Below, piece after piece: positions 8,308 through 19,249 of a DNA stretch of 64,000 nt. Where the stretch lies: the NCBI RefSeq assembly GCF_004363725.1, contig NZ_SNZF01000001.1:1-64000 (forward strand), in the 5' to 3' direction. The stretch is from Aquamicrobium defluvii. GTDB lineage: Bacteria > Pseudomonadota > Alphaproteobacteria > Rhizobiales > Rhizobiaceae. The notes below the pieces were generated by a model. That model saw only the letters and a program-made list of their open reading frames with translations, was not told the DNA's origin and ran no database searches. Numbering within the stretch: position 1 is the stretch's first letter; each line of letters opens with the position of its first letter. Made by a program: the position numbers and the translations under genes.

Positions 8308-8342
8308 CCATTAAAGCGGTAAATTATTTACCACTTTAATGG
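8308..8342. promoter_or_regulatory. 35-bp near-perfect palindrome, candidate operator
   Basis: Outer arms CCATTAAAG (8308-8316) and CTTTAATGG (8334-8342) and inner arms GGTAAAT (8318-8324) and ATTTACC (8326-8332) are perfect inverted repeats. There is only one mismatched pair (8317/8333) and a one-base centre. It lies 9 to 43 bases upstream of the start of the 48-aa protein gene, on the far side of its ribosome binding site. It is AT-rich in a GC-rich neighbourhood. The dyad looks like a dimeric regulator site; no T-tract follows, so termination is less likely. Confidence 0.55.
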
Positions 8343-8396
8343 CGCGGCATCCATGCGACAAAGAAAACCCCGCCGGAGCGTGGTTTCGGGGAAGGC

Positions 8397-8681
8397 TCAG
8401 TTCAGCTTCTGGTAGCCCGATACGGCCTTCATCGGCTTCCCTGGATTGTTGCCGGAGCCGGAGCTGTCAATGATGCTGCTGCCGCGCTTGGCGCAGATAT
8501 TGGCGGCGTCCGCATGGGTGATCTGCTGGGTGCCGTTGCCGCGTGTCCAGCGGTCGCCATTTTCGCAGGTGACGCTGTATCTGCCGTCCTTGTAGTGGAT
8601 CGTATAGGCATAGACGCTCGACATCGAGGCGGCGAGCGCGCCGGTGACGATGGCCAGTTTCGCGAATGTCCTGATGGTCAT
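8397..8681 (-). CDS. Small secreted protein (94 aa), function unknown
   Basis: GGAGGA precedes the ATG at 8681. Residues 1-25 are a Sec signal peptide (ending SVYAY). The mature part is about 69 residues, polar, with two Cys (CENGDRW and ICAKRG) that could form one periplasmic disulphide. I do not recognise a family. The mature protein is predicted to be periplasmic. It is transcribed in the same direction as the 48-aa gene, 97 bases upstream of its palindrome. Confidence 0.75.
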   Translation of the reverse strand: MTIRTFAKLAIVTGALAASMSSVYAYTIHYKDGRYSVTCENGDRWTRGNGTQQITHADAANICAKRGSSIIDSSGSGNNPGKPMKAVSGYQKLN

Positions 8682-8916
8682 GATGTGATCCTCCGTTCGA
8701 TGACATCGCGAACATGTCGTCCTGCACCTGAAACCCCTGTGAATACCCGGTTCATCCGATCTTCAGCCTGGCTCGTTGCGGCGGCGCGCGTAGCCGCCGG
8801 GCGCGGGCGGACTGCGGCCGGGTAAGGTTTCGTTAGGCTTAATGGAAGATAAAGGAGGATACCGCACGAGCGCCTTTACGGGTGAGTTCGGGCGGTGATT
8901 ATGCAGCCCGTTCCCG

Positions 8917-8946
8917 TTGACGCCCATAAACCCCCATGTTATCCCA
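8917..8946 (+). promoter_or_regulatory. dcw promoter with three phased MraZ boxes
   Basis: CCCA (TGGG on the minus strand) occurs at 8923-8926, 8933-8936 and 8943-8946, exactly 10 bp apart. This reproduces the TGGGN-N5-TGGGN-N5-TGGGN operator known for MraZ. A sigma70-like promoter, TTGACG (8917-8922), 17-base spacer, TATCCC (8940-8945), overlaps the three boxes, so MraZ bound there would block it. The predicted start near 8952 gives a leader of about 180 bases before mraZ. The rest of the gap 8682-9134 shows a GC-rich hairpin near 8780-8800 and no convincing gene. Confidence 0.65.
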
Positions 8947-9134
8947 TTCACAGATTCAAACTTTCGTTTCGTATCAGGGTGAAGCGTATGCCGGACGGGC
9001 GGCCGCGGCGGCTGTTCGTGCGATGGCGCGCGCCTTTGCGAAGCGGGGTGGGAATGTGAACGAGGGACCGCACCGCGGCGGCGCGTGTGCGAGGATGGAA
9101 AGGGGTTCGGCGGCAAAAGCGGCCGGAGCGCGTC

Positions 9135-9590
9135 ATGGACCGTTTTCTGTCAAGCTCTGTGAACCGGATCGACGCCAAGGGCAGGGTGTCGGTGCCGGCC
9201 CATTTTCGCTCCGTGGTCCAGAAGCGGGGCTATACGGAACTCTATGCGTTGCGGTGTCTGGATCAGCCGGCCATGGATGTCGGCGGGCCCGATCTGCTCG
9301 ACCGCTACGAGCAGCGCATCGCACAGGAAGACCCTTTCCTGCAGACGGCGGACGACATGTCCTTCTTCTGCCATGGCGACGGCGCGTTCCTGAAGCTGGA
9401 TCAGGACGGGCGCATCACGATGACGGATTTCATCCGCGAGCATACAGGCATCGGACAGGAAGTGGCTTTCGTGGGGCGCGGGCAGTTCTTCCAGATCTGG
9501 GAGCCGGGCCGGCTGGCCGGGCATGGCGCGAAGGTGCGCGAGCGGCTTTTGAAGCTCAGGCAGGCCGCAAGCGGAGGGCCGGCGCAATGA
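9135..9590 (+). CDS. mraZ: Transcriptional regulator MraZ
   Basis: The product (151 aa) is the first dcw gene product, a DNA-binding ring-forming regulator of its own operon. Two SpoVT/AbrB-like MraZ repeats are visible: [21 protein letters not shown] near the N-terminus and [20 protein letters not shown] around residues 85-105, each with the conserved D-x-K/D-GR core. The start at 9135 gives the standard MraZ N-terminus; the frame could extend upstream to 9087 but that adds 16 unconserved residues. Three candidate MraZ boxes lie about 190 bases upstream. The stop overlaps rsmH by 4 bases. Confidence 0.95.
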   Translation: MDRFLSSSVNRIDAKGRVSVPAHFRSVVQKRGYTELYALRCLDQPAMDVGGPDLLDRYEQRIAQEDPFLQTADDMSFFCHGDGAFLKLDQDGRITMTDFIREHTGIGQEVAFVGRGQFFQIWEPGRLAGHGAKVRERLLKLRQAASGGPAQ

Positions 9591-10576
9591 CGGCCGGTTC
9601 CGGCGCCGCGGCTCCTCACATTCCTGTTCTTCTCGACGAGGTTATCGAGGCCCTGGCCCCGCAGCCGGGCGAGGTGATCGTCGACGGTACGTTCGGAGCC
9701 GGCGGCTACACGCGCGCCATTCTCGGCACCGGCGCCTTCGTCGTCGCCATCGATCGCGACCCCGACGCCATCGCGGCCGGCAGGGCTCTGGAGGCTGAAC
9801 ACGAGGGCCGCCTGCGGCTGGTTCACGCGCCGTTCTCCTCGCTGGACGCGCATGTGGAGCAGGTCGACGGCGTGGTGCTCGACATCGGCGTTTCCTCCAT
9901 GCAGCTCGATCAGGCGGAACGCGGCTTTTCCTTCCGGGCCGACGGGCCGCTGGACATGCGCATGGCGCAGGTGGGCCTGAGCGCCGCCGATGTCGTCAAC
10001 AGCTACAAGACGTCCGACCTCACCCGCATCTTCGGGCTGCTGGGCGAAGAGCGCCATGCCGGACGCATCGCCCGCATGATCGAGGCGCGGCGCGAGAAGC
10101 GGCTTTTCGCCCGCACGCTGGAACTGGCGGACGCCATCGAGACGCTGGTGGGGCGCGCGCCCAGGGACAAGATCCATCCCGCCACGCGCGTGTTTCAGGC
10201 ACTGCGCATCTATGTCAACGACGAGCTGGGGGAGCTTTCGCGGGCGCTGGTCGCTGCCGAGCGCGCGCTGAAGCCCGGAGGGCGGCTGGTGGTGGTGACT
10301 TTCCATTCGCTGGAAGACCGCATCGTCAAGCGCTTCCTCGCCGACCGCGACGAGACGGTTGGTGGGTCCCGCCATCTGCCGCAGGTCGTCGAGAAGGTGG
10401 CGACCTTCAGGCGCAAGGGCGGCGGCATCACCGCAGGCGATGCGGAAGTGGAGCGCAATCCGCGCGCCCGCTCGGCAAGGCTGCGGGCCGCCGTGCGCAC
10501 CGATGCGCCGCCGCGCGGCGACGATCCTTCGGTTTTCGGGCTTCCAAGGCTTCCCGCCATTTCGGGAGAGAGGTGA
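9587..10576 (+). CDS. rsmH: 16S rRNA (cytosine-1402-N4)-methyltransferase
   Basis: The product (329 aa) methylates the N4 of C1402 in the ribosomal P site using S-adenosylmethionine. The N-terminal [13 protein letters not shown], the SAM-binding [14 protein letters not shown] and the [12 protein letters not shown] and [10 protein letters not shown] segments are the signature stretches of the family. The start ATG overlaps the mraZ stop as ATGA, which marks translational coupling. The C-terminal [11 protein letters not shown] is also characteristic. Length is normal. Confidence 0.96.
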   Translation: MTAGSGAAAPHIPVLLDEVIEALAPQPGEVIVDGTFGAGGYTRAILGTGAFVVAIDRDPDAIAAGRALEAEHEGRLRLVHAPFSSLDAHVEQVDGVVLDIGVSSMQLDQAERGFSFRADGPLDMRMAQVGLSAADVVNSYKTSDLTRIFGLLGEERHAGRIARMIEARREKRLFARTLELADAIETLVGRAPRDKIHPATRVFQALRIYVNDELGELSRALVAAERALKPGGRLVVVTFHSLEDRIVKRFLADRDETVGGSRHLPQVVEKVATFRRKGGGITAGDAEVERNPRARSARLRAAVRTDAPPRGDDPSVFGLPRLPAISGER

Positions 10577-10580
10577 GATC

Positions 10581-10943
10581 ATGTTCCGCACCAGCGATAT
10601 CGTCCTGATAGGCGTCATGGTGGCCGCGGCTGCCATGACCTACACGATCAAGCGCGACGCGGGCGAGCAGCTTGCGGCGGTTCGCAAGCTTCAGGCGCAG
10701 ATCCGCACCGAGGAAGAAACCATCGATCTCCTGAAGGCCGACTGGAGCCTGCTGACCCAGCCCGCGCGGTTGCAGAGGCTGGTGGAACGCTATCAGGACC
10801 AGCTCGGGCTGGAGCCGGCCAATCCGCACCAGTTCGCGCGCATCGACAGCCTGCCCGAGCGGCCGCTGACCATCGAGGACATCACCGCAGCCGATGCGGC
10901 CGGCAAGCTGATCGATCCCACCCGGACAGGAGCGGTCGAATGA
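10581..10943 (+). CDS. ftsL: Cell division protein FtsL
   Basis: The product (120 aa) is a bitopic divisome protein that partners FtsB and FtsQ and activates FtsWI. One membrane span lies at about residues 5-22 (IVLIGVMVAAAAMTYTIK), followed by a periplasmic coiled coil (about 26-55, QLAAVRKLQAQIRTEEE). Sequence conservation of FtsL is low; the identification rests on this architecture and its position between rsmH and ftsI. It is 4 bases after rsmH and overlaps ftsI by 4 bases. Confidence 0.85.
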   Translation: MFRTSDIVLIGVMVAAAAMTYTIKRDAGEQLAAVRKLQAQIRTEEETIDLLKADWSLLTQPARLQRLVERYQDQLGLEPANPHQFARIDSLPERPLTIEDITAADAAGKLIDPTRTGAVE

Positions 10944-12652
10944 TCGGCAAGCTCAATCCCTTCCGGCGCAATGGCCGGCCTGCCGACGACACTTCCATCG
11001 TCATGGATTCGGCCCGCAAGTCGACCGGCGGACGCACTCGAAACCGCATCGTCATGACGATGGCGGTCTTCTTCGGTATCTACGCCACCATCGGCGGCAG
11101 GCTGATCTATCTGGGTTTTCAGGACCCGATGCCCTCGGGCGCGCCGGCAAGCCGGGTAACGGCATCGCGGCCCGACATCGTGGATCGCAACGGCGAGGTT
11201 CTGGCGACCGACATCAAGACGTCTTCGCTGTTTGCCGAGCCGCGCCACATCGTCGATGCGGACGAGGCCATCGAGAAGCTGTCCACGGTGCTGCCGAACC
11301 TCGACTACGAGCAAACCTACAACAAGCTGAAGAGCGGTGCGGGCTTCGTCTGGCTGCAACGCCAGCTTACGCCGCGCCAGCAGTCGGCGATCATGCAGCT
11401 CGGCATTCCCGGCATCGGTTTCCGCACCGAGACCCGGCGGTTCTATCCGGCCGGCCCGACGACCGCCTATATCGTGGGCCTTACCAACATCGACAACCAG
11501 GGCATTTCGGGTCTCGAGAAATACATTGACGGCCAGGGGCTCGCCGATCTTCAGCAGAGCGGGCTCGCGCTGCCGAAGGATCTCGCCCCGGTGCGCCTGT
11601 CGGTCGACCTTCGCGTGCAGCATATCGTGCATGATGAAATCACCTCGGCGATGGAGCGCTACAAGGCGATCGCCGCCGGTGCCGTGGTGCTCAACGCCAA
11701 GACCGGCGAGGTCGTGGCGATGGCCTCGGTGCCGGATTTCGATCCCAACAATCCGGTCAACGCGCAGGACAAGGATCGCCTCAACCGCATGTCGGCGGGC
11801 CTCTACGAAATGGGCTCGACGGTGAAGAGCTTCACCACTGCGATGGCGCTGGATTCGGGCAAGGCGACGCTGAACTCGACGTTCGACGCGACGCGGCCCA
11901 TCACCATCGGCCGTCAAACCATCCGCGACTTCCACGGCAAGGGCCGGGTGCTGACGCTGCCCGAGGTGTTCATCTACTCCTCCAACATCGGCTCGGCCCG
12001 CGAGGCCGACATCGTCGGCATCGAAGGCCATCGCGAGTTCCTGCACAGGCTCGGCATTCTCGAACGGATGCAGACCGAACTTCCGGAAGTGGCGCGGCCG
12101 GTGGAGCCGAAAGTCTGGAAGAAAGTTCATTCCATAACCGCTTCTTTCGGTCACGGCTTCACAACCACGCCGTTGCAGACGGCCGTTGGCGCGGCGGCGC
12201 TGATGAATGGCGGCTATCTGATGAACCCTACGTTCCTTGCGCGCAGCGCGGAGGAGGCGATGGCTGGCGCCAAGCGCGTCATCAACGAGAAGACCAGCGC
12301 CGACATGCGCTATCTCTATCGCCTCAATGCCGAGAAGGGTTCCGGCAGGCGCGCCGAGGTGCCCGGCTATCGTGTCGGCGGCAAGACCGGAACGGCCGAA
12401 AAGGTGGTGAACGGCCGCTATGTCAGCGGCAAGCGCTTCAACGCCTTCCTCGCCGCGTTTCCGATGGACGACCCGCAATACATCGTCTTGTCGGTCATCG
12501 ACGAGCCGCAGCCGGAAAAACCCGGCATGGGCGCGACCGCGGGTCTGAACGCGGCGCCCATCGTCGCCAACATCATCCGCCGTTCGGCCGCCATGCTTGG
12601 CGTCGAGCCGGATTTCGGCCATGAAAATGCGGCAACGCTCGCGTCCTATTAA
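10940..12652 (+). CDS. ftsI: Peptidoglycan D,D-transpeptidase FtsI (PBP3)
   Basis: The product (570 aa) is the division-specific class B penicillin-binding protein. A cytoplasmic basic tail and one membrane span (about residues 36-58) precede the pedestal ([16 protein letters not shown]). The transpeptidase domain has the S-x-x-K nucleophile (Ser293-Lys296, STVK), S-S-N at 347-349 and K-T-G-T at 482-485. It works with FtsW, encoded downstream. The start ATG overlaps the ftsL stop. Next is murE after a 47-base gap. Confidence 0.96.
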   Translation: MIGKLNPFRRNGRPADDTSIVMDSARKSTGGRTRNRIVMTMAVFFGIYATIGGRLIYLGFQDPMPSGAPASRVTASRPDIVDRNGEVLATDIKTSSLFAEPRHIVDADEAIEKLSTVLPNLDYEQTYNKLKSGAGFVWLQRQLTPRQQSAIMQLGIPGIGFRTETRRFYPAGPTTAYIVGLTNIDNQGISGLEKYIDGQGLADLQQSGLALPKDLAPVRLSVDLRVQHIVHDEITSAMERYKAIAAGAVVLNAKTGEVVAMASVPDFDPNNPVNAQDKDRLNRMSAGLYEMGSTVKSFTTAMALDSGKATLNSTFDATRPITIGRQTIRDFHGKGRVLTLPEVFIYSSNIGSAREADIVGIEGHREFLHRLGILERMQTELPEVARPVEPKVWKKVHSITASFGHGFTTTPLQTAVGAAALMNGGYLMNPTFLARSAEEAMAGAKRVINEKTSADMRYLYRLNAEKGSGRRAEVPGYRVGGKTGTAEKVVNGRYVSGKRFNAFLAAFPMDDPQYIVLSVIDEPQPEKPGMGATAGLNAAPIVANIIRRSAAMLGVEPDFGHENAATLASY

Positions 12653-12699
12653 GTGATTCTGCCACGTGTCCGGCAGCTTGCAGGGGTAATCGAAATCAG

Positions 12700-14154
12700 A
12701 TGAGAGTCGACGATCTGACCGGCATAGTGCCTCTGCACGAGGCGTTTCCCTCCGATACGGAGATTGCCGGCCTGTCGTCGGATTCGCGCGCCATCCAGCC
12801 CGGAATGCTGTTCTTCGCGCTCGCGGGCGCGAAGGCCGACGGTGCAGCCTTCGCCGCCGATGCCGCCAGCCGCGGCGCGCTCGCCGTGGTGATGGCAAAG
12901 GGGCGCGCGAACGGCGCGCTGTCCGTACCGGCGGTCGAGGTGGACGACCCGCGCCGCGCGCTCGCGCTGGCCGCCGCGAAATTCTATCGCGCCCAGCCCA
13001 GGACGATGGTGGCCGTGACCGGCACCAGCGGCAAGACTTCCGTCGCGGCCTTCACGCGCCAGATCTGGGAGCAGGCGGGCTACGCCGCCGCTTCCATCGG
13101 CACCACGGGCGTGGATGCGCCCGGCCGCAGCGAATACGGCTCGCTGACGACGCCCGATCCGGTGGCGCTGCACAAGCTGCTGGCCGAACTGGCCGATGCC
13201 GGCGTGACGCATGCCTCGATGGAGGCTTCCAGCCACGGCCTCGATCAGCACCGGCTGGACGGCGTGCGGCTTTCAGCAGGTGCGTTCACCAATCTTGGCC
13301 GCGACCATATGGACTATCACCCCACGGTCGAGGAATACCATGCAGCGAAGCTGCGCCTGTTCCGCGACCTGCTGCCGAAGGGCGCGCCGGCCGTCATCTT
13401 TGCCGACGATCCGTGGTCGCAGGCGACCGTCGACGCCGCAAGGGCGGCTGGCCTCGACGTGCTGACCGCGGGGCGCAAGGGCGATTTTCTCAGGCTCAAC
13501 CGCGTCGAGCACGAGCGAGCCAGGCAGCGCGCCGAGATCGTGCATGACGGCGAGATTTACGAGATCGATCTGCCGCTGGCGGGCGATTTCCAGATCGCCA
13601 ATGCGCTGGTTGCGGCCGGCCTCGCCATTTCGACCGGAACGCCTGCCGTGAAGGCGTTGTCCGCGCTGGAAAAGCTGAAGGGCGCGCCCGGCAGACTCGA
13701 TCTGGTCGGCTTCACCCCCGCCGGCGCGCCGGTCTATGTCGACTATGCCCACAAGCCCGACGCGCTCGAGAACGTACTGGCTTCGGTCCGGCCCTTCACC
13801 ACGGGGCGCGTCGTCGTCGTGTTCGGCTGCGGCGGCGACCGCGATCGCGGCAAGCGGCCGATCATGGGCGAGATCGCCACGCGGCTCGCCGATGTGACAA
13901 TCGTTACCGACGACAATCCGCGCACGGAAGTGCCGGGCGAAATCCGCGCCGCCATTCTTGCCGCGGCTCCGGGAGCCATCGAGGTCGGCGACCGCCGCAG
14001 GGCGATCCATGAGGCGGTGGCCATGCTGCGGGCCGGCGACACGCTGATCGTGGCCGGCAAGGGGCACGAGGAAGGCCAGACCGTCGGCGCCGAGACGTTC
14101 CCCTTTTCCGACCATGAGGAGGTGCGTGCGGCGCTGAAGGAGGTGGCCGGATGA
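12700..14154 (+). CDS. murE: UDP-MurNAc-tripeptide synthetase MurE (meso-diaminopimelate adding)
   Basis: The product (484 aa) adds the third residue to UDP-MurNAc-L-Ala-D-Glu in the cytoplasm. The ATP-binding loop GTSGKTS lies at 108-114. The DNPR motif at 405-408 is the determinant for meso-diaminopimelate rather than lysine, as expected in a Gram-negative bacterium. [14 protein letters not shown] and [12 protein letters not shown] are typical of MurE. AGGGG precedes ATG 12700. It overlaps murF by 4 bases. Confidence 0.96.
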   Translation: MRVDDLTGIVPLHEAFPSDTEIAGLSSDSRAIQPGMLFFALAGAKADGAAFAADAASRGALAVVMAKGRANGALSVPAVEVDDPRRALALAAAKFYRAQPRTMVAVTGTSGKTSVAAFTRQIWEQAGYAAASIGTTGVDAPGRSEYGSLTTPDPVALHKLLAELADAGVTHASMEASSHGLDQHRLDGVRLSAGAFTNLGRDHMDYHPTVEEYHAAKLRLFRDLLPKGAPAVIFADDPWSQATVDAARAAGLDVLTAGRKGDFLRLNRVEHERARQRAEIVHDGEIYEIDLPLAGDFQIANALVAAGLAISTGTPAVKALSALEKLKGAPGRLDLVGFTPAGAPVYVDYAHKPDALENVLASVRPFTTGRVVVVFGCGGDRDRGKRPIMGEIATRLADVTIVTDDNPRTEVPGEIRAAILAAAPGAIEVGDRRRAIHEAVAMLRAGDTLIVAGKGHEEGQTVGAETFPFSDHEEVRAALKEVAG

Positions 14155-15572
14155 ACTGGCTCTGGACCATCGAGGCGCTGGTCGAGGCGATGGGCGGACG
14201 TCCGCTCGGCCAGATGCCGGCCGGCGTGCACGGCATTTCCATCGACACCCGCACCTTGCAGCCCGGCGATGCCTTCTTCGCCATCAAGGGCGAAACCATG
14301 GACGGGCATGACTTCGCCACTGCCGCCATCAAGGCGGGCGCGGCGGTGCTGGTGGTCGCCGAAGGCAAGCTGCCGGCGCTGGGGCGCCTGACCGCGCCGA
14401 TGATCGTCGTGCCGGACGTGCTGGCGGCTCTGGAAAGGCTGGCCGTCGCCGCGCGGGCGCGCGCAAGAGGCAAGGTGATCGCCGTGACCGGTTCGGCCGG
14501 CAAGACGACCACCAAGGAAGCTCTGCGCCATGCGCTTGGCTCGGTCGGCTCGGTGCATGCTTCCGACAAATCGTTCAACAACCACTGGGGCGTGCCGCTG
14601 ACGCTGGCGCGCCTGCCGGAAGACACCGAATATTCGGTGTTCGAGATCGGCATGAACCATCCGGGCGAGATTCGTCCACTGGTGAAGATGGTGCGCCCGC
14701 ATGTGGCCATCGTCACGCTGGTGGCCGCGGCCCATCTCGGCTTCTTCCGCGACCTCGATGAGATCGCGGCGGCGAAGGCCGAGATATTCGAGGGCATCGA
14801 GCCGGGCGGGGCCGCGCTGATCAACCGCGACGATCCCCGTGCCAACCTGCTCGGGAAAATGGCGCGGGAGGCTGGCGTCGAGCATGTGCTCGGCTTCGGC
14901 GAGCACCAGCGTTCGACTTACCGGCTGATCAACTGCGTTCTCAATGCAGACCATTCGACCATGACCGCCCGCATCGGACGGCGCGAGGTGGTGGCGCGCG
15001 TCGGCGCGCCCGGCCGCCATATGGTGCAGAACGCACTGGCCGTTCTGGGGGCCGCCGATCTGGTGGGAGCCGACATCGACCGCGTGGCGCTAGCGCTGGG
15101 CGACCTGCCGGCGCAGCAGGGGCGCGGCCGCCGGCATATCCTTGTCCATGGCGGTGGCTCCTTCACGCTGATCGATGAAAGCTACAATGCCAATCCGGCC
15201 TCGATGAAGGCGGCGCTCGACCTGCTCGACGCCACGCCGGCGGAGGGCGAGGGCCGCCGCATCGCGGTGCTCGGCGACATGCTGGAGCTCGGCGAACAGT
15301 CCGAACAGCTTCACGCGGGGCTTGCCGAACTGGTCGTCGGCACCGGCATCAGCCATGTGCTGCTTGGCGGACCGCATATGAAGGCGCTGGCCGAGGTGTT
15401 GCCGAGCGACGTCGCCGTCGTCCATCGCGACGAGGCCGACGATCTTGCGCGGCTGCTCATCGAGACGGTGCAGCCGGGCGACGTGGTCATGGTGAAGTCG
15501 TCGAAGGGGATCGGCTTCTCAAGGATCGTCGAGGCACTGCTCAACAGGTTTCCGGCCCACACCGGGAATTGA
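14151..15572 (+). CDS. murF: UDP-MurNAc-tripeptide-D-Ala-D-Ala ligase MurF
   Basis: The product (473 aa) adds the preformed D-Ala-D-Ala dipeptide, completing the UDP-MurNAc-pentapeptide. The ATP loop GSAGKTT is at 114-120. [17 protein letters not shown] and [19 protein letters not shown] are family signatures. The substrate dipeptide comes from DdlB encoded further along the cluster. The start overlaps the murE stop (ATGA). Confidence 0.96.
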   Translation: MNWLWTIEALVEAMGGRPLGQMPAGVHGISIDTRTLQPGDAFFAIKGETMDGHDFATAAIKAGAAVLVVAEGKLPALGRLTAPMIVVPDVLAALERLAVAARARARGKVIAVTGSAGKTTTKEALRHALGSVGSVHASDKSFNNHWGVPLTLARLPEDTEYSVFEIGMNHPGEIRPLVKMVRPHVAIVTLVAAAHLGFFRDLDEIAAAKAEIFEGIEPGGAALINRDDPRANLLGKMAREAGVEHVLGFGEHQRSTYRLINCVLNADHSTMTARIGRREVVARVGAPGRHMVQNALAVLGAADLVGADIDRVALALGDLPAQQGRGRRHILVHGGGSFTLIDESYNANPASMKAALDLLDATPAEGEGRRIAVLGDMLELGEQSEQLHAGLAELVVGTGISHVLLGGPHMKALAEVLPSDVAVVHRDEADDLARLLIETVQPGDVVMVKSSKGIGFSRIVEALLNRFPAHTGN

Positions 15573-15607
15573 ACAACGGGCCACGCGGCCCAGGGGACGA
15601 AAAACGC

Positions 15608-16690
15608 ATGCTGACGCTGCTCGTGGAATTCGCGGACCGGATCACGGTCTTCAACGTGTTCCGGTATATCACATTCCGCACGGGCGGCGCGCTGATCACC
15701 TCGGCGCTGATCGTGTTCATCTTCGGGCCGGCGATCATCGACTCGCTGCGCCTGCGGCAGGGCAAGGGCCAGCCGATCCGCGCCGACGGACCCCAGACCC
15801 ATTTCAAGAAGGCCGGCACGCCCACAATGGGCGGGCTGATGATCCTGACCGGCATCATCGTTTCCTCCCTGCTGTGGGCCAATCTCTCCAGCGTCTATGT
15901 CTGGGTGGTGCTTCTGGTGACGCTGGGCTTCGGCGCGATCGGCTTCTACGACGATTATCTGAAGGTGACCAAGCAGTCGCATCTCGGCTTTTCCGGCAAG
16001 GCGCGGCTGGCCTTCGAGTTCCTGATCGCCGGCATCGCCGCGTGGGTCATCATGCATTACGGGCAGGAGCCGTTCTCTTCGTCGCTGACATTCCCGTTCG
16101 CCAAGGAATTCATCATCAATCTCGGCTGGTTCTTCATCCCCTTCGCCGCCTTCGTGGTGGTGGGGGCGGGCAATGCCGTCAACATTACCGACGGTCTTGA
16201 TGGCCTCGCCATCGTGCCGATCATGATCGCGGCGGCGTCCTTCGGCGTCATCGCCTATCTGTCGGGCAACGCCATCTTCGCGGACTACCTGCAAATCCAC
16301 TTCGTGCCCGGAACGGGCGAACTCGCCGTCATCCTCGGCGCGGTGATCGGGGCAGGGCTCGGCTTCCTGTGGTTCAACGCGCCGCCGGCCGCCATCTTCA
16401 TGGGCGACACCGGCTCGCTCGCCATGGGCGGGCTGATCGGCACCATCGCCGTTGCCACCAAGCACGAGATCGTGCTGGCCATCATCGGCGGCCTGTTCGT
16501 GGTCGAAATCCTGTCGGTCATCATTCAGGTCGGCTATTTCAAGATGACCGGCAAGCGCGTCTTCCTGATGGCGCCGATCCATCATCATTTCGAGAAGCTC
16601 GGCTGGACGGAGAGCCAGGTCGTGATCCGCTTCTGGATCATTGCCGTCATCCTCGCCCTGATCGGGCTTTCCACCCTGAAGCTGCGGTAG
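15608..16690 (+). CDS. mraY: Phospho-MurNAc-pentapeptide translocase MraY
   Basis: The product (360 aa, the standard length) transfers phospho-MurNAc-pentapeptide to undecaprenyl phosphate to make lipid I. It has about ten membrane spans. Signature segments are [23 protein letters not shown] with the catalytic Asp pair, [13 protein letters not shown] and [14 protein letters not shown] chose ATG 15608 (GGGGACG upstream, N-terminus [12 protein letters not shown]) over an in-frame ATG at 15569 that overlaps murF but adds 13 unconserved residues. Confidence 0.95.
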   Translation: MLTLLVEFADRITVFNVFRYITFRTGGALITSALIVFIFGPAIIDSLRLRQGKGQPIRADGPQTHFKKAGTPTMGGLMILTGIIVSSLLWANLSSVYVWVVLLVTLGFGAIGFYDDYLKVTKQSHLGFSGKARLAFEFLIAGIAAWVIMHYGQEPFSSSLTFPFAKEFIINLGWFFIPFAAFVVVGAGNAVNITDGLDGLAIVPIMIAAASFGVIAYLSGNAIFADYLQIHFVPGTGELAVILGAVIGAGLGFLWFNAPPAAIFMGDTGSLAMGGLIGTIAVATKHEIVLAIIGGLFVVEILSVIIQVGYFKMTGKRVFLMAPIHHHFEKLGWTESQVVIRFWIIAVILALIGLSTLKLR

Positions 16691-16697
16691 GCGCCAG

Positions 16698-18098
16698 ATG
16701 ATCCCGGCCAGTTCCTTCGCAGGCAGACAGGTAGCGCTCTTCGGGCTTGGCGGCTCAGGGCTGGCGACGGCGCATGCGCTGGTCGCCGGCGGGGCCGGGG
16801 TGCTGGCGTGGGACGACAATCCGCAAAGCGTGGAGAAGGCAAAGGCGGAAGGCATCGCCACGGGCGACCTGCGCGGTGCCGACTGGCCGCGCTTCGCCGC
16901 CTTCGTGCTTTCGCCCGGCGTGCCGCTGACCCATCCCAAGCCGCACTGGAGCGTGGAGCTGGCGCGTGCGGCCGGCGTCGAGGTGATCGGCGATGTCGAG
17001 CTTTTCGTGCGCGAGCGCAACGCCCGCGCTCCCGAAGCGCCCTTCATCGCCATCACCGGCACCAACGGCAAGTCCACGACCACGGCGCTGATCGCGCATA
17101 TCCTTCAGGCAGCCGGGCGCGACACCCAGATGGGCGGCAATATCGGCCGCGCGGTGATGACGCTCGATCCGCCCGCTTCGCAGCGCCACTATGTCGTGGA
17201 ATGCTCGTCCTACCAGATCGACCTCGCACCCTCGATCAATCCGACAGCCGGCGTGCTGCTCAATCTGACGCCCGATCATCTCGACCGCCACGGCACCATG
17301 CAGCACTATGCCGGGATCAAGGAACGGCTGGTGGCGGGGTCCGATACGGCCATCATCGGCGTGGACGACAGCTTCTGCGTGCAGATCGCCGAGCGGCTGG
17401 AGCGCGCAGGACGCAAGGTGGTGCGCATCTCCAGACGCCTGCCGCTCAAGGACGGCTATTTCGCGGAAGGCAGCGATCTTTTCAGGGCGGTCGACGGCCG
17501 CCGCACCCGCATCGCTTCGCTGGAAGGCATCGGCTCGCTGCGCGGCCAGCACAATGCGCAGAACGCGCTTGCGGCTCTCGCCGCCTGCCTCGGCGTCGGC
17601 CTGACGGCCGGGGAGATACAGGCCGGGTTCGGGACATTCCCCGGACTGGCGCACCGCATGGAGCAGGTGGGCCGCAAGGGGCATGTGCTGTTCGTCAACG
17701 ATTCCAAGGCGACCAATGCGGATGCGGCGGCGCCCGCCCTGTCGAGCTTCGAGCGCATCTACTGGATCGCCGGCGGACTGCCCAAGGAAGGCGGCATCGA
17801 GCCGCTGCGCGGCTTGTTCCCGCGCATCGCCAGGGCCTATCTGATCGGCGAAGGCGCGCCCGCCTTTTCGGTGACGCTTGGCGAGGCGGTGCCTTACGAG
17901 ATTTCCGGCACGCTGGCGGCCGCGGTCGAGCACGCCGCCGCCGATGCGGCGCGCGACGGCGGCGGGGAAGCGGTGGTGCTTCTGTCGCCGGCTTGCGCCA
18001 GTTTCGACCAGTTCAGGAATTTCGAGGTGCGCGGCGAAGCCTTCAGGCAAGCCGTATATGCCATTGATGGGATCGAACCCGTCGGAGGGACACGATAA
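16698..18098 (+). CDS. murD: UDP-MurNAc-L-alanine:D-glutamate ligase MurD
   Basis: The product (466 aa) adds D-glutamate to UDP-MurNAc-L-Ala. An N-terminal Rossmann motif ([10 protein letters not shown]) binds UDP. The ATP loop GTNGKST lies at 121-127. SSYQIDL and [12 protein letters not shown] are typical, as is the C-terminal [12 protein letters not shown]. The stop overlaps the ftsW start by one base (TAATG). Confidence 0.96.
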   Translation: MIPASSFAGRQVALFGLGGSGLATAHALVAGGAGVLAWDDNPQSVEKAKAEGIATGDLRGADWPRFAAFVLSPGVPLTHPKPHWSVELARAAGVEVIGDVELFVRERNARAPEAPFIAITGTNGKSTTTALIAHILQAAGRDTQMGGNIGRAVMTLDPPASQRHYVVECSSYQIDLAPSINPTAGVLLNLTPDHLDRHGTMQHYAGIKERLVAGSDTAIIGVDDSFCVQIAERLERAGRKVVRISRRLPLKDGYFAEGSDLFRAVDGRRTRIASLEGIGSLRGQHNAQNALAALAACLGVGLTAGEIQAGFGTFPGLAHRMEQVGRKGHVLFVNDSKATNADAAAPALSSFERIYWIAGGLPKEGGIEPLRGLFPRIARAYLIGEGAPAFSVTLGEAVPYEISGTLAAAVEHAAADAARDGGGEAVVLLSPACASFDQFRNFEVRGEAFRQAVYAIDGIEPVGGTR

Positions 18099-19249
18099 TG
18101 CAGAGCCGTCTCGATACCAGCCCCATTTCCAACTGGTGGTGGACCATCGACCGCTGGTTCCTTGCGGCGTTCCTGTCGCTGCTCGGTCTCGGCATCGTGC
18201 TGTCCTTCGCCGCGAGCCCGGCCGTGGCGGAGCGCATCGGCCTCGATTCTTTCCACTTCGCCACGCGGCAGATCATCTTCAGCATCCCCGCGCTCGGCGT
18301 GATGCTGGCGGTGTCCTTCTTCAGCCCGCGCCAGATCAGGCGTCTGGCGCTGGTCATGCTGTGCGCGATGCTGGTGCTGATGGTGGCCGTGCTCTATGTC
18401 GGCGTCGAGGTGAAGGGCGCGCGGCGCTGGCTGTCGCTGTCCGGCATGTCGATCCAGCCTTCGGAGTTCCTCAAGCCGGCCTTCGTGGTCATCTGCGCAT
18501 GGCTGTTCGCCGAGCACAAGCGCCAGCCGGAGATTCCCGGCAACCTGTTCGCCATGCTGCTGCTCGGCGTCGTTCTGGCGCTGCTGCTCGCCCAGCCGGA
18601 CATGGGCCAGACTCTGCTGGTGGTCGGCACCTGGGGCGTGATGTTCTTCATGGCCGGGCTGTCGTGGGTCTGGATCATCGCGCTCGGCATAATCGGCGTT
18701 ATCGGCCTGTTCGCCGCTTACGAGATATTCCCGCACGTTGCGGGCCGCATCGACCGCTTCCTGACCGGCGAGGGCGATACCTTCCAGGTCGATATGGGGC
18801 ATGAAGCGCTGGTCAATGGCGGCTGGCTCGGTCTCGGGCCGGGCGAGGGCACCATCAAGCGCCTGATCCCCGACAGCCATGCCGACTTCGTGTTCGCCGT
18901 GGCGGGCGAGGAGTTCGGGCTCATCACCTGCATGGTGATCGCGGCGATCTTCGCCTTCATCGTGCTGCGCGGGCTTTCGGTGGCCCTGAAGGAGCATGAC
19001 GACTTCACCCGCTACGCCATCGGCGGGCTGGTCACCGTGTTCGGCTTCCAGTCGGTCATCAATATGTGCGTGAATCTCCAGCTCATGCCGGCCAAGGGCA
19101 TGACGCTGCCCTTCATCTCCTATGGCGGCTCCTCGCAGATCGCCATTGCCATCTCGATGGGCATGGTGCTGGCGCTCAGCCGCCGCAAGCCGCAGAAGCG
19201 CAAGCCGCTCGCCTACGGTTTCTCCAGCTCGATCCTGCCGGCGGAATAA
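18098..19249 (+). CDS. ftsW: Lipid II polymerase FtsW (SEDS family)
   Basis: The product (383 aa) is the septal peptidoglycan glycosyltransferase that pairs with FtsI. It is polytopic with about ten spans. KGARRWLSLSGMSIQPSEFLKPAF, HADFVFAVAGEEFG and the C-terminal GMTLPFISYGGSSQIA are SEDS signatures. The start ATG shares one base with the murD stop, and murG begins directly after its stop. Confidence 0.96.
   Translation: MQSRLDTSPISNWWWTIDRWFLAAFLSLLGLGIVLSFAASPAVAERIGLDSFHFATRQIIFSIPALGVMLAVSFFSPRQIRRLALVMLCAMLVLMVAVLYVGVEVKGARRWLSLSGMSIQPSEFLKPAFVVICAWLFAEHKRQPEIPGNLFAMLLLGVVLALLLAQPDMGQTLLVVGTWGVMFFMAGLSWVWIIALGIIGVIGLFAAYEIFPHVAGRIDRFLTGEGDTFQVDMGHEALVNGGWLGLGPGEGTIKRLIPDSHADFVFAVAGEEFGLITCMVIAAIFAFIVLRGLSVALKEHDDFTRYAIGGLVTVFGFQSVINMCVNLQLMPAKGMTLPFISYGGSSQIAIAISMGMVLALSRRKPQKRKPLAYGFSSSILPAE

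Noticed and set aside
9041..9075. A second MraZ box set just upstream of mraZ (GTGGGAATGTG region)
   Set aside because: Only one TGGG is present; the next words do not keep the 10-bp phase.
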